Source of the DNA: Arthrinium phaeospermum
Lineage: Eukaryota; Ascomycota; Sordariomycetes; Amphisphaeriales; Apiosporaceae
Length of the DNA stretch: 64,000 bases
Reading direction: 5' to 3'
Assembly: GCA_006503535.1 (NCBI GenBank)
Contig: QYRS01000006.1
Location: 2,790,001 to 2,854,000, forward strand
Numbering within the stretch: position 1 is the stretch's first letter; the number at the start of each line of letters is the position of its first letter. The position numbers were made by a program, and so were the translations under genes. The notes below the pieces were generated by a model that was not told the DNA's origin, made no database searches, and worked only from the letters and a program-made list of their open reading frames with translations. This document shows, piece by piece, positions 22,208 through 33,500 of this stretch.

Positions 22208-25200
22208 GTTTGGCGAGAGGGAAAGCAAACGGTACAGATGCTCCGGTGGCCGATATATATGTATCTCAATCAACGGCGCCAGTCAGGCCAGGAAATGGAA
22301 TAGATGGAGTGGTGGTGCGTGTTGGTGGGTGTGTGGTGTGGGTGGTAAGGATGCGATGCGTATAACGTTGCTGTGCTAATCCACAGTGCAGTGGTATTTG
22401 CGCACGCGAGTCCCGAAGGTTAATAAAATCCACCGACTGACCCCAACCAGTCGTCGTCGAGGAGGTGTCAGGGTTGTCAAACTCCAAGACGCTCGTTCGA
22501 ACTGTGATGAGACGTTCGGTAGGTACGTCAATCCTGAGGGAGGGTATGATGTAGATCGTCGAGTTGAGGAGTGCAAAGGTGGGAGAGGAAACAGATTGAC
22601 AGGGAATTTTCCCCCGTGCAGCGATAGGCTATGACGTGGGTAGCCGTATTGACTGCGTCGTGCTTGTAGCTGTGTCGCGGGAATGCGGCTACCTGCGTCA
22701 ATAAATGGTAAGTGTTACGCCTGGAGCCAAGCGGGTGACAAGGCGTTGGGTGAGCGACCGGTGGGTTTTTTGGCAGATAGGCAGGGGTTGCGATATTCCA
22801 CTGTTGTGAGGATCTCGACGTCGAAAGAGACTTTTGGTCGTTGGCGAAACCAGACGATTTCTCGCAGCTGGCTGTGGTCGCTCGTCTCCTTGGTGCAATT
22901 GCTTGCTGGTTGGGGGACTCCTGAATTTGAGTTTACCCGCTTCCCAACGGGTTAGGTACTGGTCGGAAATGCAAGGGGCTACGGGCGGCGGCTTCTTGGT
23001 GTGGTTCGCGCAGGCGGCTCTTCTCTCGTTCTCTTTCTCTCACAACTGCTGTTCCGTTCCCCCTCTCTAGGTAGGCTCTGTCTGGCTGTCTGGCTGTCGC
23101 GCGGACGCTGGGACCGGGGCAGGATTGGTAGTCCCCGGAGAGGTGTGTTTGGCGATGTCCAGTGACCAGTCCAGTCCAGATGCGGTTGTTGCTAATGGAG
23201 TATCTAATGGGAAAAAACCTGGCCGGGAAATGTGGGAGATTGTATTTTAATCAAGCGAGTGAAATGAATTGAGAATTGAGAATTTCCCCCTGGGCTAGAG
23301 CCAACGGCTTTTGTTATGATTCTCTGGAAGGCCCCTTTGGTTAATCACGCTGGCAGCTGGTAATCTGATCTTTGGGCTTTTTTAGGTTAGGTGGGCGGTC
23401 TCGGGAGCGATCAATGGACTCTCGCCGGCTTCTGGTAAATGCTAGGTGGTCGAGAAGCGGGGACCGGGCCAGCTCGAGAAATAAAAATTGGGGTCCTCGA
23501 CTGGATTAGACGGCGTTCTTGGCACCGCAAGGGTCAAAGGCACAAGGGCTTGGGGAATTGCGCATCTAGAAGGGGATTCTAGAGCCGTCAAGGCCAGAAA
23601 AGTCGACCGAGTGAGTGGGTGCTTTTGACACGGTTTATGGGTGGCCAGGCTTATGTAGTGAGACCACGAGAGAGAGCGAGAGCGAGAGAACGTGAGATGT
23701 GGTTGCGTAAGGTGAGTCGTAAGGGCGAGCGGGTAGACGGGACAAGAGGGAAGGAAGGTAGGAGAGGAGGACCCGGAACCAGCAGACCGGGAAGGTAATA
23801 CAGGAATCGCTGGCTTCCCGAGCGAGAAACAAGACACCTTCGCTCGCTTGCCCGCCAGCATCGACCGATACAAGCTTGCGAGGAAGAGAGGTATGGCGGA
23901 AGCAGGCGATCTTGCCTTCCAATGAACCCTGTCCGGCTCAATGGTCCCTTAGCTAATAACCTAAGCCAGTCAAGCTCGGTGAGGATCGCATGGGTCATTC
24001 TACGCTACATACTCATCAAGCTGGCGTATAGTCAGGAGTAATGCATCTGCAGGTCACAGGACACCAAGGACACACACCCACACACAGCATAGGATCGAGG
24101 CCGGGCGGCCTATACATGTACATGCATCCTTTCTAAGTGGCTTCCAAGGCTGGCGGCGGCAGGTGCAGCTGCAGACGCATGGCGCAGGCGCAGGACAGAC
24201 ACACAGAACCACAGGCCGGCAAAGTCGAGACCGACCACTACTAATCGGGCAGGTTACCGTAGGTAGGGAGTAATTAGCCCGCCATCAGAGCGTCCGGGGA
24301 ACTTCCTGATGAACTAACCCTAGAGCTCGGGCTGAACAGACAGACGAACTGTCGCGGCAAGTAGGTTCTAGTGTCCCATCTCAGTTGAATTACACTCATT
24401 TTAGCATAGGCGAGTCAGGACTCTATGTATCTGATCCCATCCGCAGGCTCCTCTTGATTTGAAGGAAGCAGTGTGGACTCTCCTCGCTATCTCCCCGTAC
24501 TCATGTCGCCTATTTCGAAGTGCGGATCCAGGAAACTACTATAAAATTAAACAAGCCTGCTAGCTGGCTAGAGGCCTCACACGAGTCACCATGTTGTTCA
24601 AAAGCAAGCCAGCAAGTGTGTGTATGTCTACCTGTTTGGTCCGAGCAAGCGATCATGTTTTGTTCTATCACCGAAGCGTCTTGCTGCATTCAACGCATCA
24701 AGCTGCCAATACTAAAAAATCAAACAAATTAGACGTTTGCCAGGGCACGGCCCAGGTGTAGTAGTTTGGGACTCGGCACTCGGACAGCTTGGTTTTAGCA
24801 TGTACATATTTACATGTAAAACATTTGCGACGAACTTGCCTGTTCACCTCGCCCGCTGCTCGGTGGTATGCCGTGAATACAGACGATAGGGAACATTCGA
24901 AGCCTCCTTGCCTCGTCGTGTGTTGTTGGCACGCATAGCTTTCCTCGGCAATTCTTCTAGGGTCGCATTGCATTGTTACTTTTGTAAGTCGCGGCCAGGA
25001 TCAGGTGATAACACGAAATGGATTATTGGCAGGCCCATCCCGTCTGACAGGATCCCCTGACCATGCAGCCAACACTGGGTCGAGAGAAAAGCTGGGAAAC
25101 ATCGGGATTAGGGACGGATTGATTTCCGTTTTGCAGTTGTTCTTGGGAATTATTAAGAATGTTTATGCATCATGCCCACCCATTCCTTACTGCCCGTTGC

Positions 25201-26416
25201 AGGCGATTAGGTAAACTTGAATCTTGCCGCCGCCCCCAGGGTAGTGTACTGTGGTGACAGCGCCCATCAATGCATCTCGATCTTGCTTGTTGATCAACCC
25301 AGACAACCCTCCGCGAGATCTCGTGCGGGCATCTTGGTCGTAGGTATCTAAGATAATGCCATGCCCGTATTTCTGCCCGTATCCTTCGGGGCCGTCGCTG
25401 GGCCAATTGGGCCCTGGAAATCGAAATCTTCTTCACCCCGGCTTCAGGTGGAGCTTGTGAGGGGTCAATGGCCGACGGGGTGGCAGTATTTTAGCTCCAA
25501 TTAGGACCCCTTTCGACTGCCTGGTCCGTACCCATTTCTTCTGAAGTTGTAATGCCCTTCTCATTTTCACCGCCGTCAGGAGAGCATGCTGGATAGTTCG
25601 CTTCACTTCGCCCGGGGTCGCCTTTCCTGTGCCTGCCGCGCTCTTCATTGCTGCGGCAGTCGCGCAAGCCCGTTCGGTGCAACCGAACCCGTCAAGCTTT
25701 CCATGCTCCAGAACCCAAGCCCTTATTCCTCCTACCTGGCGCATATTCAGCCAAATTCCCTGGCGTAAAAAGCACCTGTGTTGCCTGCTTCAGCTGGGCT
25801 ACAGGTACTTTTATTGACAGTGGCGTCTTCCAGAATGCCTCTTCCTCTTGTCCGGATACAGTATTCGCTACAACATATCCGTACTGTATGGATGGCAAAA
25901 TGTTTGCTCAAGATCGCAAGGAGCAGAAGACCCTGAAATCCACATGTGGGAATGGCCTCTCCTTTCGCCCCCTCTATCTCTGCTTTCCCCTCTGCAATTA
26001 CTCCTAGTAAAGCGCCACTAAGTTAGGTTATTACTGCCGTATACCCCACAATCACCATGTACGTATACGCATGGTGGAGGTACTGTAAGTAGACCATGTG
26101 CATCGTGTGGGGTATAATTCACCGCCCGCCCGTGAGATGATAGGCGAGCTGCGGCAGGGGTTGTGACCTTTTTTCTATCGTCTTGCTCCTTTGGGTCAAA
26201 GTCCGTGATGGTCCTAATGAGGCTAAGAGGCTGCTGTGTTTTGTGACAGATGCAATGGCGAGATCTACGTTGGCGTGATAATATCCCCGAGATGGGCTTC
26301 AGCTGACTTACTACCTACTTACTGCCCTGCCTGCACTGCTCAAGTCATCGTGCCCTGAAATGAGGCAACTACGGTACATATATATGTATGTGACTGACCG
26401 TCGATCCTGAACTTCA
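22208..26416. other. 4.2-kb gene-free region upstream of pal1
   Basis: No frame here has family resemblance; the longest (143 codons) lie in GA/CT-rich sequence around 23440-24000. That composition and the position suggest a long promoter and leader for pal1 (minus strand), plus the 3' flank of the SDR gene. An inverted-repeat structure lies at 26040-26116. A decayed gene cannot be excluded. Confidence 0.4.
26040..26116. repeat. Nested inverted repeat, 77 bp
   Basis: Outer arms TATACCCCACA (26040-26050) and TGTGGGGTATA (26106-26116) are perfect reverse complements. Inside, CACCATG (26053-26059) pairs with CATGGTG (26070-26076) around a ten-base loop that is itself nearly palindromic. The outer arms begin and end with TA. 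Could be a miniature inverted-repeat element or a hairpin-forming site; no second copy was seen in this window. Confidence 0.55.
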
Positions 26417-27395
26417 TCACCAGGGTAGCTTCAGTGGTGTAGACAAGCCGGTTCCCAGCACTGGTTCAGCGGTACCGATGTCACCTATCACAGGTTAGCT
26501 TGGCTCAATACAGCATGGTTCAGTCTGTCAGGCTCTCAACGCCCTTACATACCTGGTCCGCGAGGAGCCCAGTATTCCCCGGACTTGCTGATGTCGAGCT
26601 TCTCGGCCCATTCCACTAGGCTCTTCGCGGCCTCGTCGGGGGTCACGGCTACACAACGGCAGAAAAACCAGTCAGTCAATACCTAGTACGGCTATTGTTT
26701 GCTAAGAGGGAAGCCTTACCTCCGCCGTCGTCCCAGTATTTATCAAACCCAACCCCTTTCGTCATCTCCGTGCGCATGAACCCAGGGTGCACAATACTGA
26801 TGATCACCTCCTTGTCTTTGAGGTCGAGGCTCAAGAGCTTGCCGACCATGTTGAGGGCGCTCTTGCTGGCATGGTGGGCGTAATTGCCGCCGCCCTCGGA
26901 CTCGTGACGCAGCGTAATGCTGCCGGACTCGCTCGAGACCAGCACCACCTTGGTGCCCTTACCCAAAAGGCTGGCGTGAGCCAATCGGTGCACGATGAAG
27001 ACGGGCGCGATGGAGCTTGTCGTGTACATGGTCACCTCTTCCTGCCAGTCGGGGCCCTTCTCGGCCGAGAAGTCCTCAGTCGTGAAGCGACCGGCCGTGA
27101 TGATCACCAAGTCGAGCGACTGCTGGCCTTTCAGCTGACCTGCGAGGTTGTCTCCAACATCTGGCTTCAAGAGGTCGATGTTGGGCAGCCACTTGATATG
27201 ATTGGGAAAGCCCTGCGGGCCTGAGCCAGACCGAGTAGTGGCATATACCGTCGTCGAGGGCTGAGAGGCGTACTGCTTCGTCAAGGAAGCACCCAAGCCC
27301 TATGCGCCGTTAACGACTATCGCAATCCCAAAACGGCCGGAGATGTTTCGGTGCTGACTTACACGTGTAGCGCCAACAATCAATACAGAGACCAT
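26417..27395 (-). CDS. Short-chain dehydrogenase/reductase (C-factor-like subfamily)
   Basis: Four exons: 27395-27363, 27299-26720, 26648-26553, 26484-26417; all GT-AG, total 258 residues. Joined start is MVSVLIVGATRGLGASLTK, with the cofactor motif GATRGLG. Other SDR marks: LDLVIITAGRF (NNAG position), VVLVSSESGSI with the active-site serine, IVHPGFMRTEM. The Lys157 motif reads NYAHHASKSALNMVGK: four residues before the lysine, where SDRs have tyrosine, there is His153, with Tyr151 two residues earlier. The end GDIGTAEPVLGTGL and LPW is typical of fungal members. Substrate unknown; probable NAD(P)-binding cytosolic enzyme or a non-catalytic relative. Confidence 0.88.
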
Positions 27396-28269
27396 GGTGG
27401 GTAATGTTCACGTCAAGTTAATTTTTTTGCAGGTTTGCTCGCCAATAATTCCAGGGTGACAGGAGGTAGGTTGATGGCAAAAGGCTGAGGTGTTGCAACA
27501 GCTTGATATCCGAGTCGTCGACTTGTATGCACCAAACTGATGGTGACGTCGGTGGAGGCGGGGCAACTGCTGTACCTGCAGTTTGGCAAGCACGCAATCT
27601 GTGACAAAGGTAAATTAAGGCAAGCGCATGTAAGGAGATGTTCCAGACATCCGCTGGTCTCTACACGAAGGTAATGGCATGCCAATTAGAATCCAAGGTT
27701 GAGAGGTAGGATTACAGTATGCAGCTTTAGCAGAAATAGAGAGTTTCACCCAAGCGTCACTCATGACTTTCAGTGTCTGTCTGTCGAGAACTATCTGCGA
27801 TACTCGTCCAACGCTTTTGTGGGAAACTAGTAAAGAAAATACACTTTATGAATCAGCTCTGGCAGCTCAACAGATCCCGCATCCTGTACGATTCCTTCAG
27901 ATTTTGGCCATCGGGATCCTGTCTCACAAGGAAATGAGTTGCTTGGGCCTTATCACCTTGGCACACTGGCGATACGATCCTGAACAGCCCGTAGCTGCCG
28001 TGATTACCACTCGAAGTCACATAGTAGAATGAAGATGTAGTTGACATATGAAATCAGTTTATACTGTCAGTATCTTTGTCTGCCTTTTCCTATCGAGGGA
28101 AGACACCGGCAAGTCCAACTAAGTAGCTTAACCTCTTCGGAGGTCTCTCTGTCCATTCTATAGGTATGCGGCGAAGAAAAAAAAACATCGCCATCGTGAG
28201 TTCCCTATAATACACCCCTGCTTTATCTTACACCTTCCCCTCCTTTCTCCAGAGTTTGCTGCTGGCCCT
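27396..28269. other. Intergenic region, SDR promoter side
   Basis: Promoter side of the SDR gene and 3' flank of the His/Ser-rich gene, both on the minus strand. Only short frames are present and no repeat was recognised. Confidence 0.45.
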
Positions 28270-29341
28270 CTAGTTTGCCTTACAGTCGCACGTGTTGGTG
28301 CAGCTAGCGGGATCATAGTTGCAAATGACATAGCCGTCCTGACCGCAGTAGCAATATGTGTTGCAAATGCTGCTGTCACAGTGGAGCGTAAACGGGGAGG
28401 ATGTGGCCCAGGTAGCGGCACTCGATGTGGTGGAAGACAGGCCCATGGCGGGGGCGACCAGACCTTCAGCTCTCTCAACCTTGAAGTTGGGCGGCGAACC
28501 CTCCGGGGGCAGGTCGGTGATCGACGGGGGAGCCATGTCTGAAATCACAAAACTCGCCTTCTTGGTAATAGTCGTCCAAGGAAGGGTGCTAGTGAAGCCG
28601 GGAACGGAGACCAGAACGCCCGAGGTGATGCTTGCTGGGAGCGCGGTTGGTGATGTCGTTGAGTGAGAGTGATGGTGATGGGACAGGGTGGTGGTCATAT
28701 GTGCCAGGGGCACCGGCATGAGTCCGCCTCTGACCGTAGACGTAGACTGATCTCCGTTGTCTGAGCCTGTTCCCTCCGGAATATTGGAGCCATCTGAGCT
28801 CGATGAAATGTGGGGGAGGGTGCTGGTGGTCGTGGGCTGGGGGGTACCGCGTGTGCTCATGCTATGGCTATGGCTATGGCTGTGGCTATAGCTATGGCTG
28901 TGGGCATGGCTATGGCTATGGGTAGGACTATGGCTGTGGGTGTGGGCATGGCTTTGAGTGTGGGTATGGCTATGGCTATGGCTATGACAAGGTGTGACAG
29001 TGCCGCCAGTAGACATGTGGTGCGTCTTCGTCCCATTGAACCCCCATGAGAAGGAATGGTGCTGGCGAGACATGGGAACAGGCACATGGGGGTCCATTGA
29101 GTGCTCTGGACCGACAGTGGTGAAAACGATCGAGATAGCCGGGGTGATTACGCTGGTCGTGGAGAGACTGGCAGGGGGAGTTGAGGTGGTAGGTGCCATT
29201 GATGTGTTGTGTTTGCCATAACTATAACTTGCCTGTGCCTGGAAGGCAAGCAGGAAAGCCGAAACGACCACAAGAAGGAACTATCTGGCGCGTTAGTGGC
29301 TTAGAATGCTGTACATTCTTCACGTAATTACTGACCTGCAT
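28270..29341 (-). CDS. Secreted His/Ser-repeat protein with C-terminal eight-cysteine module
   Basis: Two exons: 29341-29336 encodes only Met-Gln (ATGCAG, donor GTCAGT) and 29280-28270 the rest; 338 residues. The joined N-terminus MQFLLVVVSAFLLAFQAQA is a clear signal peptide, and it exists only if the 6-nt exon is used. Residues about 90-140 alternate His with Ser/Thr/Ala (over 15 His), then Ser/Thr-rich mucin-like sequence with another His cluster (SHHHHSHS). The last 40 residues contain eight Cys spaced C-x4-C-x3-C-x-C-x7-C-x6-C-x3-C-x-C. No family recognised. The His repeat suggests binding of Zn, Cu or Ni, and the Cys module a disulfide-bonded fold; both are inference. Expected extracellular or wall-bound. 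Confidence 0.82.
28858..28990 (-). repeat. Hexanucleotide His-Ser coding repeat
   Basis: Imperfect 6-bp units (ATGGCT-type on the + strand, encoding Ser-His on the minus strand) run for about 130 bp. Variants give His-Thr, His-Ala, His-Tyr. Likely prone to length change; the mirror-frame Met-Ala ORF on the + strand is a by-product. Confidence 0.8.
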
Positions 29342-30514
29342 TCTCGCTGCGGAGGACGGGTTCCTGGATAACGTTTGTAAATGGGTGGCTGGCGTTAAGT
29401 TAGTAACGAGGACAATGAGCGAGCGATGTCGACGTTCGCCGGGTGTTTCACGACATTAGGTCGGTGCCGTTGGACGTTCGCCGGGTGGTGCGGGTGCCTC
29501 ACGACGGCGAACGGACCCGAACGAGGTCAAGCGAATACAGCACGACAACGACCGAGCCCGAACGAGATTTAGTACATACCTTGAGATGGAGACCGGATCT
29601 CGAACGAAGAAAACCGAGTTTGCGTGAGCCAGTCGTCTGCAATAGACGGGACTGGGAAGGAGACAAAAAGAGTGCGGCGGCGACTCGGAAGGTGTGAGGT
29701 GCGGTAGCGACTGGAAGTCGTGAAGACTGTGAGAAGGAGGGTTGGTTGAGGATGGAGGTGTGGAAGGAAAGGAAAAGAGGCCAGAGACATGGAGGGAAGG
29801 GGTGCATATATAGGTTCCCAGAGGGTGGAAAACCAGTAAATGGCATTGAATTGAATAGGGCGTTGAAGTTAACGTGTGACATAGAATGAAGCCTGTCTAC
29901 ATTTAATGGTCGGACGTGAATACAGGGCCAGACAGGTCCTTTGAGGTAGGGAGTTTTTGGCCCATCATCTTATGTGCGGCAGTGAATGTATGCGGCTCTT
30001 GCGTAAGGGAGCTTCAGGGGCTTGTGCCATTTTGGTTGTGCAAGACGCAACTGTTATCATTGGGACCAGGTTGGTTGCTTTACGCAGCAGCTTCAAGAGA
30101 TGCTCCAAATATTGCAATCCATTTGACTCATACAATGTGATATGAAGTTGCAGCTGAAATACCATGTTTGCAATTGATTACATATTCCATGTGGTGTCTC
30201 CTGCCTTCACGCCCTTCTCACGATATCAACAGTTCACATAGAAGTCGAAGTAAGGCCAAATGTCATCCAGAATGCAGAATATCACTTGGATCACCACCCT
30301 CTAGTCAGCGGGTACTCTGTTGTATCATTATATAAGTATATAAGCATATCCAACCCATAGGATAGCAAAGCAAGCCCACTGCCAGCCAAATATTTGCAAC
30401 ACCACCTCAACGCCATGCCAAACTCGTACATGAATCATACATCACACAAAATCCAGAACGCATCAAAATGTAAGTCGCTAGTCCGAGCAGCATCAGTCAC
30501 TCGCAAAAACTTCT
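29342..30514. promoter_or_regulatory. Upstream region of His/Ser-rich gene, with short repeats
   Basis: GACGTTCGCCGGGTG occurs twice in direct orientation (29431-29445, 29473-29487), and its core appears inverted as CGGCGAAC at 29505-29512; CCCGAACGAG also occurs twice (about 29516 and 29554). These sit 90-225 bp upstream of the minus-strand ATG, so they may be transcription-factor sites. The remainder to 30514 is the 3' flank of mtc5 with nothing recognised. Confidence 0.5.
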
Positions 30515-33500
30515 CTAACGCCTTGCCAGGCCCGACGATCCCGGCCCTCCGCCGCCACCACCAGGCCCCCCCTTCTTCCTAAGACTAGCCGAGCTTCCCC
30601 ACTGACCGGCCGACTTTCGCAACCGATTGCCCAGGCTGATTCTAGCAGCGCTCAGCGCCGGCTGGCTGTCGACGTTCAGCAAGGGCTTGCCCTGGCCGTC
30701 CGCCGCCGGGAGCTGCGACCCGCTCGCCACGCTCTCCCAGTCGTTCTTGTCGACGGAATTTGCCCGTTTGTGGCGACCTCCTCCTGCACCGGTTGCTATG
30801 GCATTGTTATCCAAATCCTCGGAGGGTTTACGGAGCTTGCCCTGACGTAGTGCACCCATCATAGCCGCCCATCGCTCGACCTGACCATTGCAAGCCTCTT
30901 CTGCACAGTTGCATTCGTCGCCAGCCGGGCACTCAGTCTCGCCCATAGAATGCCACTCCGCCAAGCAGGCTTCGTGAAGGGCACACCCACAGCCGAGACA
31001 CGGCACATACTGGGCATCCAACGGCGCAAGACAATACACGCAGAAAAGGCGCGTTTGCATGCGTTTGCAGCGCTCACAGGTGCCTACTGCGCCCCCTGGC
31101 GTAGCTACCCCATAGGTGGAGCCTATGGGATCTAGTTGCGTCTCATGGATTCGGCAGTATCCAACGACATCGAGGCCGCGTCCGGAAGAGAGAACTCCTT
31201 GTAGATGCTCCTTCTTTGCAAGCACAATAGGCGATGCTGTCCCTTGAGGCACCATGGTAGTATGGCTCATGTTATCAGGAGTGTGGTAGGAGCTCCGGAA
31301 GCTTTCCTGTCCGAAACTGTCAAAATGCGATACGGAAGGATCCTCTTTCAGCACATTGAACTTCATGATCTCGAGCCGTGCCAAGGGGTGCTTCCACATA
31401 TGCAACATTTCTGCATATGCATATCGATATGTTGAATATGCGAACTCTCGAGTTGGCTCTAGCAGGGGTGTTGTCATCCACCCGTCGTCGTCGAATATTG
31501 ATTGATCCTCTATCTCAACGGAGATGCTATTGATCACAGAAAGCTGGTAGTCATCCTTCCGTTGCTCATCGTCGGAGTACGAGTTTCGTGCTGTTGATGC
31601 TGGCTCCGATGTTGGACCGAGGATCATCGACCCACCCCAGGTCACATTGGGAGTGAGGTTAGCAAGGATCGTCTCACCTGGGCTTGGCCGTTTCTTGGTA
31701 GGGGGAGATGACGAAACAGTATTTGTAAAGGGCCGTGGAAAGCTAGCAGCGAAGCCAGTGCTCAGAGCTGTATTTGCGCGACGGAATAGTCTGGGCTCTG
31801 GGGATGTTGAGAGGCTTTGAGTGACATCGGCATCCGACATACCATCGCGAGGTGTAGTTCTTGGTGGTGGAGGTGTGCCCCCAGACGGATAGGAGTTTGA
31901 CCCCGGTTCACCTAGCCAGTACCCTTCCTCAGACCCATAGGAACCTGGTATGTGAACAGGCGTGTGAACTGTCCCGGGAGTCGATACTGCTGAGTTGACG
32001 TGGCTTTTGTAGTTGGAACTGGTATGCCACAACGACGCATCCGTGGGGAAGTAGTCCAGCGAGAATGACGGAGCCTTCATTCCAAGGGGAGTTTCAGGTT
32101 GCGTAATGTGAGATTCTGCGTATGCGACACCATCTTCAGTAGAAGCTTCGCTGAAGACGCAGGAGAGCATTGCCAGCATCTGTACATCAGCTGCCCGCTC
32201 AAAGTATTGGAACAAGTCAGCGATGAACTCTTTGGCGAGTGGGTGCAGACCCCATTTTACTTTGCCTGCTAGTTGGTTTTCCGAGTTCCCTGAACTTGTT
32301 TTGCCATCCTTTACATGACTGACGACATTCTTGGCCACGACGAGGACCGAGCTGTTCCGTGGTGTTTGCTCAAGCAATTCGAGCGGGATATCTCTTCGGA
32401 GCAGCAATGCAGCGTACCTCCAAACATGGACAAGGTCATATCGGCCATACTTGAGAGCCACTTCTGCATTGTGCTCACAGACCTCGGGCCCATCACCAAA
32501 GATAGAATATTCTTGCGCTAGCTCCTGTTTCGACGGCAGGAGATCCGACATATCGTGAAGTGATACGACGTTTTTAGGTTTCGTAGAACGGCGCCTGCTT
32601 GTGCCAGTACCAGTACCGGTCTCTACTCCTGTTCCCCCTCCGCTAGAGCGCATTGAGTAGCTACCACTGAATGTCTTCTTGAAGCGTCTTCCAGGAGTAT
32701 ACCACATGCTGACCTTGTGCATATAAGTCTCCTCGGAGTCGCTCGAGCTTGACGAGTCGTCCGCATCCTCGGAGTCGGAATGGTCCCCAACCATCGAAGA
32801 CTCATCCAATAGATGTCTCTGCCTCGGAGGTGGAGTTTCCTGCTGTAGTCTCCCGAATCCTGCAAACGTTGGCTCGCCTTTCGGACGTTCCTTGACCATG
32901 TCGGTCGGAGTAAAGAGCAAAGCCTTGGCCTTTTCTTCCTTTGAAGGGAAGAAGCAGACAAGTCTTCCGTCATTGGACCACCGCCCGCCACAAAGTCGGG
33001 GTATAGGTGGCAGCGTCGGTCGATTGACAGGGGCAAGTGTTGCATCGAGCTCGACACTTGCAGTCAACTCCTGAGACATACTTGCCGACCCCCCAGCGGG
33101 TATCTCATCCGCTTCATCTTCGCTTGAACTCTCATCTGCGAGAGGATCAAGCTCGTCATCCAAGTCTTTGACGTTCTTGAAGAAGTTGGTGCTGCTGGAC
33201 AGGTCGGTTTCGCCCAGAAGGTAGGTAAAAGCAACCTCTAAACAGTTCTGCTTCTTTTTTGCAAAGCGATAGGCAACCTGGTTCACCTCTTGATCAATTT
33301 TCTTGTACGTTTGATCCGACATGAGAGCGGATTTCTCGATCAAAAACTTGGGTGCCCTGGACTTGGGGTAGCTACTGGGCACATCAACCTTGACTTTGAT
33401 ATAGATGGTTTCGCCATCCATACCCCATGGGCCTTTTAGTGAAGCATCAAGAATGAGGCCAGTTAGGTCAATCTTGTCCCACTGCACATTCGGCAACTGC

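Noticed and set aside
25433..25744. 103-codon minus-strand ORF upstream of pal1
   Set aside because: Overlapped by competing + frames; no protein-like motifs.
28810..29049. + strand Met-Ala repeat ORF
   Set aside because: Reverse-strand reading of the His-Ser coding repeat.
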